NCBI RefSeq assembly: GCF_024435355.1
Contig: NZ_JAMJWG010000004.1
Span: forward strand, 372,001 to 436,000
From: Streptomyces odontomachi
GTDB taxonomy: Bacteria; Actinomycetota; Actinomycetes; Streptomycetales; Streptomycetaceae
Length of the DNA stretch: 64,000 bases
Direction: 5' to 3'
The notes under the pieces are model-generated. The model did not search any database and was not told the DNA's origin. It saw only the letters and a list, made by a program, of their open reading frames with translations. Numbering within the stretch: the stretch's first letter is position 1; each line of letters opens with the position of its first letter. The translations under genes were made by a program, and so were the position numbers. Positions 45,667 through 53,981 of this stretch are shown here, piece after piece.

Positions 45667-46127
45667 ATCCGCTGGTTCCGCCTGTGCGCACGTCCGTCCT
45701 GACCGCGTCCGTCGAGGACGGCGCGAAACGGACTGTCGAGGGTGTCCTCGTCAAGGTTCTGCTGCACCGCAGGACCGAGCGCGGTATGTCCCTGGAGCCG
45801 TTCGCGAGCCGCTGCGTGCGGCGCGGCGAGGTGCACGAGCTGGTCACCACCGACCACCACGAGACGGCGCCCGGGGCGCGGATCGACCGGGTGGGGTTCC
45901 TCGGCTTCGCCGAGTTGGGCTGTGCGGGGGTGGTCGACCGGGGTGACGCCTTCTGGATCGGCGGCACCCGGATCGGCACGGTGCTCGGCTTCGACGCCTG
46001 CCACCTGCCGAACCACTACAACATCCTGATCAGGACCGACCGGTTGCTCACCGGGGGCGAGCTGGGCCTACGGCCGGAGATGCCGGTGCGCTTCGCGCCC
46101 GCTGCGGCGCAGGCCGGGATGTCCTGA
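45663..46127 (+). CDS. Small protein of unknown function (possibly DUF6917-like)
   Basis: A 154-aa soluble protein that I do not assign firmly. It looks all-beta, with segments VEGVLVKVLLHRR, IDRVGFLGFAELGCAGVVDRGDAFWIGG and LGFDACHLPNHYNILIRTD. The last has a C-H...N-H-Y-N-I cluster that could be an active or metal site. I recall a similar pattern under the name DUF6917 but cannot confirm it. GTG start with GTGA overlap makes it the last coupled gene of the plus operon, so it is probably a real part of the pathway. Confidence 0.75.
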   Translation: MNPLVPPVRTSVLTASVEDGAKRTVEGVLVKVLLHRRTERGMSLEPFASRCVRRGEVHELVTTDHHETAPGARIDRVGFLGFAELGCAGVVDRGDAFWIGGTRIGTVLGFDACHLPNHYNILIRTDRLLTGGELGLRPEMPVRFAPAAAQAGMS

Positions 46128-46185
46128 TCCGCGCTGCCCGACGTGGGAACGGCTCTCCCGACGCCACTCCGCTCACCACGTGAAA

Positions 46186-46220
46186 GCGGCTGGTGACCTC
46201 GTACGAGGTTCACCAGCCGC
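46186..46220. terminator. Long hairpin ending the plus-strand cluster operon
   Basis: A 15-bp stem with a single-base bulge and a 4-base loop (46186-46200 with 46205-46220), between the convergent ends of the small unknown gene and the EF-hand gene. Strong bidirectional terminator, and a natural right border for the cluster. Confidence 0.8.
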
Positions 46221-46232
46221 GTCACCCGGGCG

Positions 46233-46766
46233 TCACCCCAGCAGTTCGACCTCCAGGCGGCCGAAGTGGTACTCGCGTACGGCGCCGAGCAGCTCGTCGA
46301 GGGACAGCTGGCCGTCGCCGTCGGCGTCGACCTTGCTGAACGCCTCGCCGGCCGCGTCGCCGGGGACGCCGACGGCCGTCAGCCAGGACGCGAACTCGGA
46401 GCTGTTGATGAGCCCGTCGTCGTTCTTGTCGCACAGCCCGACGATGGCCTTGACCACCGGGCCGAGGGCACGGTTGAAGGCGGCCTCGCCCGCCTCGAAG
46501 ATCAGGTTCCCCGTGATGCCGACGAAGGCGTCCCGAGAGATGGACCCGTCGGCACCGACCCCCGCCTCGCGGGCGAGATAGTCGAAGAGACCGTCGAACG
46601 CGGCACCGAGCGCCGCCGCCTCCGGAGCATCGGCGGACTTGCCGAAGTTGAAGGCGATCTTGGCGGCCTCCTCAGCGAAGTCGCCACGCTCCAGAGTCCC
46701 GTTGCCGTCCGCGTCCCACTTGTCGAAGCGCTTGTTGATCCGGTCGTTCGCAATGGCGGTAGTCAC
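46233..46766 (-). CDS. EF-hand calcium-binding protein (calerythrin-like)
   Basis: A 177-aa soluble protein with four EF-hand units. Loop 1 is DADGNGTLERGD (residues 18-29), loop 3 DKNDDGLINSSE (113-124) and loop 4 DADGDGQLSLDE (147-158), all with proper Ca ligands. Loop 2 (around GVGADGSISRDAF) is degenerate and may not bind. This matches the actinobacterial calerythrin group, which buffer or sense cytoplasmic Ca2+. No signal peptide. GTG start with AAGGA upstream. Not obviously linked to its neighbours. Confidence 0.92.
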   Translation of the reverse strand: MTTAIANDRINKRFDKWDADGNGTLERGDFAEEAAKIAFNFGKSADAPEAAALGAAFDGLFDYLAREAGVGADGSISRDAFVGITGNLIFEAGEAAFNRALGPVVKAIVGLCDKNDDGLINSSEFASWLTAVGVPGDAAGEAFSKVDADGDGQLSLDELLGAVREYHFGRLEVELLG

Positions 46767-46908
46767 CGACTGCGTGTCCTTTCTTCATGTTTTCCCATTC
46801 CTTCTCCCGGATGTGACCAGGAGACAACCGGCGCCTTGTGCAGCTTCTTCGGCACCGGCTTGCGCGTGCGTCATCGACGCCCGGCGCAAGTCTTGAATTA
46901 CCCGGATG

Positions 46909-46936
46909 GCATCACGCGTGCGGCGGCGCGTGATGC
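46909..46936. terminator. Hairpin downstream of the UDP-sugar dehydrogenase gene
   Basis: A 10-bp perfect stem (GCATCACGCG at 46909-46918 with 46927-46936) and an 8-base loop, placed six bases beyond the dehydrogenase stop. Confidence 0.65.
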
Positions 46937-46941
46937 GTTCG

Positions 46942-48204
46942 TCACAACAGCGCGGTCCGGGCGCCCGCCACCTTTCCGCGGGTGTCCAGCACGGGACACC
47001 CGGCGCGGCCCACCATCGACGTGTCGTAGCAGGCGTGGCCCTGAAGGAGAATCGCCACATCCACGTCGTTCAACGCCTCCGTAAGAGACGCCGCCCGGCT
47101 GATCACCGCACCGTCCACCGCGAATTCGGGAATGTACGGATCGTGGTAGACGAGTTCGGCTCCCTCGGCTCGGAGCCCTCTTGCCAGCGGTATTGCGGGG
47201 GTCTCCCGGACGTCGGCCACATCCGGCTTGTACGTCACTCCGAGCAACAGGACCCTGGCGCCGCGCAGGGATCGCCCCGTCGTCTCACCGAGGAGTGCGG
47301 CGGCCCGATTGACGACGTGGCGCGGCATCCGGTCCAGTACGCCCTGCGCCGCCGGGACCAGCGTGAGCGGGAACCCCTCCGCGTCGGCCTTGGCCGCCAG
47401 GTAGTGGGGGTCGACCGGGATGCAGTGCCCGCCCACTCCGGCCCCCGGGGTGAAGGGCTCGAAGCCGAAGGGTTTCGTCGCGGCGCAGTGCAGCACGTCC
47501 CAGACGTCGATGCCCATGTGGTCGCAGAGCAGCGCGACCTCGTCGACGAGTGCGATGTTCACGAAGCGGTAGGTGTTCTCCAGCAGTTTGGCCATCTCCG
47601 CCTCGCGGGTACCGCGCGACACCACCACCGTGTCGACGAAGCGGCTGTAGAAGGCCACCGCGTGCTTGGCGCAGAGCGGCGTGCAACCGCTCACCACCTT
47701 CGGCGTGTTGGGTAGTCCGAACTCCTTGTTGCCGGGGTCGATGCGTTCGGGCGAATAGCCGAGGTGGATGTCCTCACCGACCCGTAACCCGCTCGTCCGT
47801 TCCAGGGTCGGCCGCACCACGTCGTCGGTGGTTCCGGGGTGGCTGGTGGACTCCAGGACCACCAGCGTCCCGGTGCGCAGGTGGGCGGCGACGGTGCGCG
47901 ACGCCGCCTCGACGGCGCCGAGTTCGGGCCGGCGGCGCGCGGACAGGCCGGTGGGGACGCAGATGACCACCGTGTCGGCCCGCCTGATCACCGAGGGGTC
48001 GGTGCCGGCGCGGAATCCCGCGGCCCGCATCGCGGCGAGCTGCTCGTCGCTCACGTCGCCGACGTGTGAGCGCCCCGCGTCGAGCCCGGCCACCACCGCG
48101 TCGGAGACGTCGTAGCCGAGCACCGTCAGTCCTGCCTCGTGCGCCCGCCGCGCGAGCGGCAGCCCGACGTAACCGAGGCCCACGACCACCAGGTCAGTCC
48201 TCAT
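46942..48204 (-). CDS. Nucleotide-sugar dehydrogenase (UDP-glucose/UDP-ManNAc type)
   Basis: A 420-aa two-step NAD-dependent dehydrogenase that makes a nucleotide-sugar uronic acid. N-terminal Rossmann motif VVVGLGYVGLPLARRAHEAG; middle domain LLENTYRFVNIALVDEVA; active-site cysteine in GGHCIPVDPHYLA; C-terminal domain GVTYKPDVADVRETPAIPL. The sequence around YSPERIDPGN is closest to the WecC/UDP-ManNAc-type branch. Such enzymes feed surface polysaccharide or glycosylated natural products. It may serve the nearby cluster, but it lies beyond the terminators and on the opposite strand to the adjacent operon. Confidence 0.92.
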   Translation of the reverse strand: MRTDLVVVGLGYVGLPLARRAHEAGLTVLGYDVSDAVVAGLDAGRSHVGDVSDEQLAAMRAAGFRAGTDPSVIRRADTVVICVPTGLSARRRPELGAVEAASRTVAAHLRTGTLVVLESTSHPGTTDDVVRPTLERTSGLRVGEDIHLGYSPERIDPGNKEFGLPNTPKVVSGCTPLCAKHAVAFYSRFVDTVVVSRGTREAEMAKLLENTYRFVNIALVDEVALLCDHMGIDVWDVLHCAATKPFGFEPFTPGAGVGGHCIPVDPHYLAAKADAEGFPLTLVPAAQGVLDRMPRHVVNRAAALLGETTGRSLRGARVLLLGVTYKPDVADVRETPAIPLARGLRAEGAELVYHDPYIPEFAVDGAVISRAASLTEALNDVDVAILLQGHACYDTSMVGRAGCPVLDTRGKVAGARTALL

Positions 48205-48232
48205 GCACCACGCTCCCTCCCACGCCGACGGT

Positions 48233-48535
48233 TCAGACGGAGAAGCTTCCGTACCCTTCCGGAACGTGCATGCCGAATCCGGGCAGCACCACCATGCCGG
48301 GGGCGCCGCAGAAGGGATCCGGGTGAATCATGACGGTCGCGTCGGTCTGGTTGTTCAGCACATGTGCGAAAAGCGGAAAGGAATAACAACCCTCGGGGTT
48401 CTCATAGGTCTTCAGTGGGGTGACTTCGGTACTGAAAACCACCACCTGCCCGGTGGCAGCCTGCGCGGGCGTAGCCGTGACTCCCATCATCAACCCGGCC
48501 ACTCCCAGAGCCATCAACGTGGCAAAACGACGCAT
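48233..48535 (-). CDS. Small secreted protein of unknown function
   Basis: A 100-aa protein with a clear signal peptide (MRRFATLMALGVAGLMMGVTATPAQAAT, cleavage probably after AQA). The mature part of about 72 residues has two cysteines, likely a disulfide, in a beta-rich sequence (QVVVFSTEVTPLKTYENPEG, then MVVLPGFGMHVP). It resembles the beta/gamma-crystallin-like or small inhibitor-like proteins common in Streptomyces, but no family is assigned. GGGAGG precedes the ATG. Confidence 0.8.
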   Translation of the reverse strand: MRRFATLMALGVAGLMMGVTATPAQAATGQVVVFSTEVTPLKTYENPEGCYSFPLFAHVLNNQTDATVMIHPDPFCGAPGMVVLPGFGMHVPEGYGSFSV

Positions 48536-48989
48536 GACACTTCCTCCCAGAGGTCGACACCGAACGTATCTTTTCCTCCTCCAACGTGGTTATGTCATGA
48601 TGATCTCATTCCACCCTTTCGAGCAGCGGCTAGAACCCTTATCGCATTAAGGGCACGCATCGACCCCCATACGACCGAGGCCATATCTCACCTCTTGCGG
48701 ATGGCCGAATTTCATCGCCGGCGGCATTTACGCGACCGTGTCCGACGAAGGGCGCAGCGCGGGGTCCGACAGGTGGGGCGGCCCGGCAGCACGGCGCCTT
48801 CAACGCGCCCCCGTACGCCACAGCGGCAGCGGGCGTCCCGGGGTCAGCGGTGCGGCCGGCGCATCCGGCGCCGTACGGAACTTCTGCCGCCGAACGCCCG
48901 CTTGACCACGCCCGCTCCCCGGAACTCGCTATAACCTTGCTACCCCATCGTCACGAAACGGCTGTCCACGCCGGTGAAGGGTGAGGTTG
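48536..48989. other. Divergent intergenic region
   Basis: About 450 bases between the small secreted protein gene and the permease gene. The first 150 bases are distinctly A/T-richer than the surroundings. An inverted repeat CCCTTA-N6-TAAGGG lies at 48636-48653 and may be an operator. No gene is supported; the rest may be remnant sequence. Confidence 0.5.
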
Positions 48990-50735
48990 ATGCGGGTCGG
49001 GGAGTTACGGGCGCCCGAGAGCGAGGCCACAGCGAACCCCGTTGACGACAAATCGGATGAGAAGCGGCGGTTGTCCGTCTTCGATCTCGTCGGTATGGCG
49101 GCCGGCGGGGTGATCGGTTCCGGTTGGCTGCTCGCCGCGGTCAAGGCGGATGACACCGCGGGATTCGGCGCCGTGTGGTCCTGGGCGATAGGGGGCGCCC
49201 TGATGCTGGTCATCGCCGTGGTGATGGTCGAACTGGGGACGGCGGCGCCCAGGACGGGCGGGCTGGTCTTCCTGCCGTTGCAGAGCAGCGGGCCGCTGGT
49301 GGCCACGATCGTCGCGGCCGCCTTGTGGATCTTCTACGCGATCAACACGGCGAGCGAGGCCGCCGCGATGACGAAGGGCCTGTCCTTCTGGCGCTCCGGA
49401 CTCTCCTACCCCTCCGACCCCGGTGATCCCTCCCAGTACACGCTGACCCATACCGGCCTTTTCTGCGCGGCCCTGTTCATGGCGGTGATCACCGTACTGA
49501 ACCTGCTCGCCCAACAGCTGCTGGTCAAGGTCAACTTCCTGCTGACGGTGTGGAAGGTCGCCGTTCCGGTCCTGGTGGTCGTCCTGCTGATCGCCTCGGG
49601 CTTCGACCACCACGGTCCGACCACGCGGCCGGACACGCACGGCCACGGAGTCGGTGCCGTGCTGGCCGCGGTCGTCAGCAGCGGTGTCATCTTCGCCTAC
49701 ATGGGCTTCCAGGCGCCGCTGGACTTCGCCGGGAGCGTGCGGCGCCGCGGGATCGGTCGGCCCGCCCGCATCCGGTGGGCCGTCTACGGGACGGTCGTCG
49801 GCTCGCTGATCCTTTACGTCCTCTTGCAGATCGTCTTCTCCACTCACCGGAGCCAGTGGCTGCCCGGCAGCCCAGACTCCCCGTACACACAGTTCGCCAT
49901 CGCGGCGTCGATAGGCTGGATCGTTCCCCTGCTCAGGGTGAACGCCCTGCTGTCACCGATGGGTGCGGGGGTGGTCTTCGCCCACGGCCTCACCCGTGAG
50001 GTCGCCGCGCTCAGCCGGGCCCACCTCACCCACCGGGGACTGCAAACCGCCACCAACGCCTCCATCAGCCTGGGCCGTCGCCACTACGACGTGTACTGGG
50101 CGGTACTGCTGGTCGACTTCGTGATCGCCTGGATCATGCTGGTGGTGTGCGGCGGAAGCTGGGGCACCCTCGCCGCGATCAGCGGCGTCCTGGGCCTGGT
50201 CATCTACGTGATGCCGGGCGTCGTCCTGGTCTCCCTGCGCAAGCACCTGGCGGAGGGCCAGATCGGCGCCACCGCACGGGTCCTGGCACCGGTCGGCTTC
50301 GTGGCGATAGCCCTGGTCCTGTACTGGGCCGGCTGGGAGTCGCTGTGGAAGGGCATGGCCGCGCTGGCCATCGGCATCGTGCTGCTGCTGGGGTTGCCGG
50401 TCCTCGCGCGGTGGGACCTGCCCGTGGTGGGCCGTCTCCTGCGCCAGTACGACGCGAAGGAGCACGCCGACCTGCTCCGGACGGTGCGTGATCCCCAGGC
50501 GGCCTGCGCTGCGTCGTTGACCGGATATCTGGCCGTGCTGACCCTGCTCACCCTGATGGGCAACTCACCGGTGGCCCTCCTTCCGAAATCCGTGGGAAGT
50601 GTCGTGGTCGGCGTGGCGGCGCTGCTGGCCTTCTGGCACCTGGTCGCGCTGTCCAAGGCGTACATGGAGAAGGAGAAGCCCAAGCTGCCCGCCCCGCTGG
50701 AAACCGCGCTCCCGCGGGCTACCGCTGGGAAGTGA
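48990..50735 (+). CDS. APC-family amino acid permease
   Basis: A 581-aa integral membrane transporter with about twelve hydrophobic segments. The first segment SVFDLVGMAAGGVIGSGWLL carries the glycine-rich unwound motif of APC transporters, and GFQAPLDFAGSVRRRG is the usual cytoplasmic loop. Probable amino acid or amine importer/antiporter. The ATG at 48990 is preferred to a GTG at 48981, since GAAGGG lies at proper spacing only for the former. Its 3' end overlaps the convergent 575-aa gene by 17 bases, which may cause antisense interference. Confidence 0.87.
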   Translation: MRVGELRAPESEATANPVDDKSDEKRRLSVFDLVGMAAGGVIGSGWLLAAVKADDTAGFGAVWSWAIGGALMLVIAVVMVELGTAAPRTGGLVFLPLQSSGPLVATIVAAALWIFYAINTASEAAAMTKGLSFWRSGLSYPSDPGDPSQYTLTHTGLFCAALFMAVITVLNLLAQQLLVKVNFLLTVWKVAVPVLVVVLLIASGFDHHGPTTRPDTHGHGVGAVLAAVVSSGVIFAYMGFQAPLDFAGSVRRRGIGRPARIRWAVYGTVVGSLILYVLLQIVFSTHRSQWLPGSPDSPYTQFAIAASIGWIVPLLRVNALLSPMGAGVVFAHGLTREVAALSRAHLTHRGLQTATNASISLGRRHYDVYWAVLLVDFVIAWIMLVVCGGSWGTLAAISGVLGLVIYVMPGVVLVSLRKHLAEGQIGATARVLAPVGFVAIALVLYWAGWESLWKGMAALAIGIVLLLGLPVLARWDLPVVGRLLRQYDAKEHADLLRTVRDPQAACAASLTGYLAVLTLLTLMGNSPVALLPKSVGSVVVGVAALLAFWHLVALSKAYMEKEKPKLPAPLETALPRATAGK

Positions 50736-52446
50736 TGACCGCCGTCGCCTCCGTGTCGCAGCCCCCGTTCCACAGGGCGCTGACCGCCTCGTCGCGTGAC
50801 GCGTCGGACCAGCGGCCCACGGTGGCGCGCAGCAGGAAATGCCGGCGCTCGTCCGTCATCGTGCTCCCGCGCAGCCGTCGCGTCACATCCACGACGCCCT
50901 GCGGGGTGACCCGGTCCTCGTTCTCCAGATAGCGTTCCAGCAGGTCCCAGCCGTCGGCCGGGCAGTCCTCCGCATACAGGCGGCTGGCGATCTCGGCAAC
51001 GAGACCGGCCGCGCCCTCGCCCCTGCGAGCCGGTCCCACGGGGTCGGCCAGCTCCTTGCGCGCCCAGCGCCGATCCATGGACATGTCCTTGGCCCGCAAC
51101 TGCTTCACGTACGAGATGAACACCTTCACGTACCCGGTGAGCAGCTCGCTGGCCGGGTCGGTCTCCAGGATCCGGGTGGCGAGTTGCTGCGCGATTTCCC
51201 GGGCGACGTGCTGCCGGTCCCGGCGCCCGGTGACCTCGCGCAACAGGGTGACCAGTTCCGGACCCGATCGTCCGGCGATCTGGACGGCGGCTTCGATCCG
51301 CAGCAGCCGGGTGCACTGGGGGGAGGCGTGCTTGTTGCGGCTCAGCCACGTGTGGATCCGGTCGATGTCGTCCAGGCTGCGCGGCCCGGAGGCGCCGGCG
51401 CCTCCCCTGACGATCTCGGCAAGCAGGTTCCTGGTCGTCTTGGTGAGCGCTTCGGACCTCTGCCAGGCGGCGATGATGTCCGCCAGTGCCCGCTGATCGG
51501 CACGGGAGGCGGCGTACCCCCGCAGGGCGGCACACTTCTCGGCCTGGGGCTTGAGCAGCAGGCCGCAGAGGTCCACGAGTTCCTGCGCCGGCCAGTGGAG
51601 GCCGACGTCCTTCACCAGGATGTCGGTGTCACCGGAACGGATGGAGATCAGCTTGGCGGTGACGCGCACGGTCCGGTCGACCCGCGGCGCCTGGACCACC
51701 TCCCCTTGGAGCCACTCCTCCAGGATCCGCTCGGAAGGGCTGAACTGGTGCAGCGCGCCGACGAGGTCGTGCAACTCCTCCGGGTCGGCGTCCGACACCT
51801 CCGGCGACGAGTCGTCCACGTCGATCGCGTCCAGGGTGAGCCGCAGCAACGTGTCGGCTTCCCGGACACAGCCCTCGTCCCGCAGCGCGATGTAGAGCAG
51901 GGCCTTGTCCAGGTGGGTGCGCCCCGAGCTCGTCCGGGCGAACACCCGCAGCGTCTGGGCGGCCAGCTCGGGCGTGTCCAGGCGTCGGCAGGTGGCCACG
52001 AACTCGGCGACGTCCAGGGTCGCGCGCTGGCAGGCGACGTCGTGGATGATGCCGTCGCTCAGCGGGGTGCTCCCGGAGCGGCCCGCCCCCTCCGCCTTCC
52101 ACTGCCCTATGGCGAGTTCGGCCGCCTGCGGAACGCTTCTGGTCAGGGCGGCGGTCGCCAGTACGTGGACCGCGTCGCGGTAGTCGAAATGCGCGGAGAA
52201 CTGGATGAGTTCCGCCACGTCCCGTTTGATCGCGAAGGCCTGGAGGGCCCGGATCGCGACGGCCGGCTGGGCCTCCTCGTGGTCGTCGTCGGCCCCGGGG
52301 TCGGCCGTGCCGGGCGCGTCGCCTTCGCGTAACGCCTGCATGCGCTGGACGAAGTCCTCGACGGTGCCGCTCGTCACCCAGGCGTAGCCGAAGTCCTGTT
52401 CCCCGACCGTCTCGTCCTCGGAAGGACCCGTGTCGTCTCTTCTCAT
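50719..52446 (-). CDS. Unrecognised 575-aa protein of the caspase module
   Basis: No family is recognised. The protein looks soluble and mostly helical, with repeated helix pairs (for instance AIRALQAFAIKRDVAELIQF, AVHVLATAALTRSVPQAAEL, LAAQTLRVFARTSS), suggesting an alpha-solenoid. It overlaps the caspase stop by ATGA, so it is made with the peptidase. In bacterial caspase systems such partners act as sensors, scaffolds or cleavage targets. Which role applies here is unknown. It ends in a 17-base overlap with the convergent permease gene. Confidence 0.82.
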   Translation of the reverse strand: MRRDDTGPSEDETVGEQDFGYAWVTSGTVEDFVQRMQALREGDAPGTADPGADDDHEEAQPAVAIRALQAFAIKRDVAELIQFSAHFDYRDAVHVLATAALTRSVPQAAELAIGQWKAEGAGRSGSTPLSDGIIHDVACQRATLDVAEFVATCRRLDTPELAAQTLRVFARTSSGRTHLDKALLYIALRDEGCVREADTLLRLTLDAIDVDDSSPEVSDADPEELHDLVGALHQFSPSERILEEWLQGEVVQAPRVDRTVRVTAKLISIRSGDTDILVKDVGLHWPAQELVDLCGLLLKPQAEKCAALRGYAASRADQRALADIIAAWQRSEALTKTTRNLLAEIVRGGAGASGPRSLDDIDRIHTWLSRNKHASPQCTRLLRIEAAVQIAGRSGPELVTLLREVTGRRDRQHVAREIAQQLATRILETDPASELLTGYVKVFISYVKQLRAKDMSMDRRWARKELADPVGPARRGEGAAGLVAEIASRLYAEDCPADGWDLLERYLENEDRVTPQGVVDVTRRLRGSTMTDERRHFLLRATVGRWSDASRDEAVSALWNGGCDTEATAVITSQR

Positions 52447-53492
52447 CGACGCAGAGCCCGCTCCACCTGATTCCAGTAGCGGGCGAACTCACGCGGGGCG
52501 AACTGCTCGTTCGCCTGCTTGTTGATCTCGTGCGCGATGGCCCGGCCGCCGTCGCTCCGCTGCTCGTACAGGGTGGCGACGACCTTGCCGGTCTGCCGCG
52601 GGTCCCGGAGCAGATTGCTGAGGTCGAGGTCGACGTCCTGCGGCCGCATCAGGGTCTCGACCCACTCCGCGGTACCGACCGGGAGGCCGGGCGGCCGTCG
52701 GCGCAGGGCGGGGTCCATGCGGTTGGTGAACAGGCGGGTGCGTTCCCGGGCGCCGTTGAGCGTCATGTTCGGCACGTCGTGGGAGGTGACACAGCGGTGC
52801 ATGCCCGCCTGGACGGCGTCATGCACCATCCCCAGGGTGAGCTGTTCGTTGGGGTCCTCGGTGCCGCGCAGCAGCACGTTGAGCAGGTGTCCGCTGAACG
52901 GTGTGCACTCGGACAGCGGGTACGGAAGCGCCGGGCACCCCTCGGCGTCCGCGTAGTGCCAGTCGTTCTTGGTGGCCGTCAGCACGCAGCTGCCCTCGTC
53001 CAGTATGCCCAGCGCATCGGGCGACCCGCCCAGCTTGGGCAGTTCGTTGGAGTAGCAGCAGTCAGCGATCAGCACTTTCAGCTTCGCCTCGCTCTTGCGC
53101 ATGGCGCGGTAGAGATACCAGCTGGAGAGCCACGTCCACGGGCTGTCCCGGCGCGAGGACTCCACCGAGAAGTGCACCTGGGGCCCGGGGAGGTCGCGCC
53201 AGTGCGCGCCGTGCCCCACGTAGACGACCATGAAGACATCGTCCGGCTCGGTCTGGTCCGCGACCTCCTGCACCGCCTGCATGACGCCGTCGGCCGTGCG
53301 CAGTTCGTCCTGGGTGACCAGCCGGCAGCTGGTCCACATGTCGTCCCCGGCCAGCACCTCGGCGTACGTCCGGGCGCTCGCGCTGATCCAGGAGTAGCTG
53401 GGTATTCCGGAGTCCGGGCCGTACTCGGCCGGCCCGATCACCACCGCGCGGCGTGCCACCTCAGTGGTCCGATCCGGTGGAAGCGGGGCCAC
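52443..53492 (-). CDS. Caspase-fold peptidase (EACC1-associated type)
   Basis: A 349-aa peptidase of the C14/caspase superfamily. The catalytic histidine is H94 in FMVVYVGHGAHW and the cysteine C146 in VLIADCCYSNE, both with the expected hydrophobic strands before them. The remaining 170 residues are helical and may form an effector-associated domain. The GTG start at 53492 lies inside the end of the EACC1-like gene (32-base overlap); a second GTG at 53459, just past that gene's stop, is an alternative. Bacterial caspases of this kind are effectors in abortive-infection or conflict systems and are activated by partner proteins. Confidence 0.88.
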   Translation of the reverse strand: MAPLPPDRTTEVARRAVVIGPAEYGPDSGIPSYSWISASARTYAEVLAGDDMWTSCRLVTQDELRTADGVMQAVQEVADQTEPDDVFMVVYVGHGAHWRDLPGPQVHFSVESSRRDSPWTWLSSWYLYRAMRKSEAKLKVLIADCCYSNELPKLGGSPDALGILDEGSCVLTATKNDWHYADAEGCPALPYPLSECTPFSGHLLNVLLRGTEDPNEQLTLGMVHDAVQAGMHRCVTSHDVPNMTLNGARERTRLFTNRMDPALRRRPPGLPVGTAEWVETLMRPQDVDLDLSNLLRDPRQTGKVVATLYEQRSDGGRAIAHEINKQANEQFAPREFARYWNQVERALRR

Positions 53493-53799
53493 CCGGCGCT
53501 TCCCCGTCGGGCGCCGGTTCCTCGCTGACCGTCATCTCCAGCGGGTCGAGCCGCTCGCTGCGCCACCGGCCGACCAGTTGCTTCGCCCGGTCCAGGGCCG
53601 CCTGCACGGTGACCTCCGTGGCCTTGGTGAGGACGGCGACCATCACGATCTCGGCGATGCTGCCGTTGAGGACCTTGCCCTCGTCGACGGGTTGGGGGCG
53701 CCAGACGACTCCGGTCTGCCGCTCCAGTTCCGCCAGCATCAGATCCGGCTCGTCGATGCCTAACGGCCCCTTCACCGTCACCGAGATCCTTGCGCTCAC
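53461..53799 (-). CDS. EACC1-like small component of the caspase module
   Basis: A 112-aa protein resembling the effector-associated constant component EACC1: a strand ISVTVKGPLG, a short helix LMLAELERQ, and the helical end EVTVQAALDRAKQLVGRWRSE. EACC1 proteins accompany variable effectors (caspase, trypsin, TIR) in actinobacterial conflict systems. The match is by pattern and gene neighbourhood, not by search. First gene of the three-gene operon and overlapping the caspase gene, so transcription of the module starts here. The last 25 residues are Pro/Gly-rich and may be disordered. Confidence 0.6.
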   Translation of the reverse strand: MSARISVTVKGPLGIDEPDLMLAELERQTGVVWRPQPVDEGKVLNGSIAEIVMVAVLTKATEVTVQAALDRAKQLVGRWRSERLDPLEMTVSEEPAPDGEAPGGPASTGSDH

Positions 53800-53920
53800 G
53801 ACCTACCCCCCTATGGGCCTGACACGGCATCAGTCAGTCGACGGTAGCTTTGCGCTCTGTGCAGCGTCAACGCGCCCCGAGGCGCGGCGAAGGCGCTGCT
53901 CACGCCGGAGCTTGCAGCCC

Positions 53921-53981
53921 GGGTGGCTTCGTATGGCTTCATATGCTTCATGACGGCTTCATGCCGCTTCATTCCGCTTCA
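53921..53981 (+). repeat. Short GCTTCA repeats near the MarR stop
   Basis: The hexamer GCTTCA, often followed by T, recurs about five times in roughly 45 bases, ending over the MarR stop codon. It lies between the EACC1-like gene and the convergent-side end of the marR gene. Slippage-prone microrepeat; no function inferred. Confidence 0.5.
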
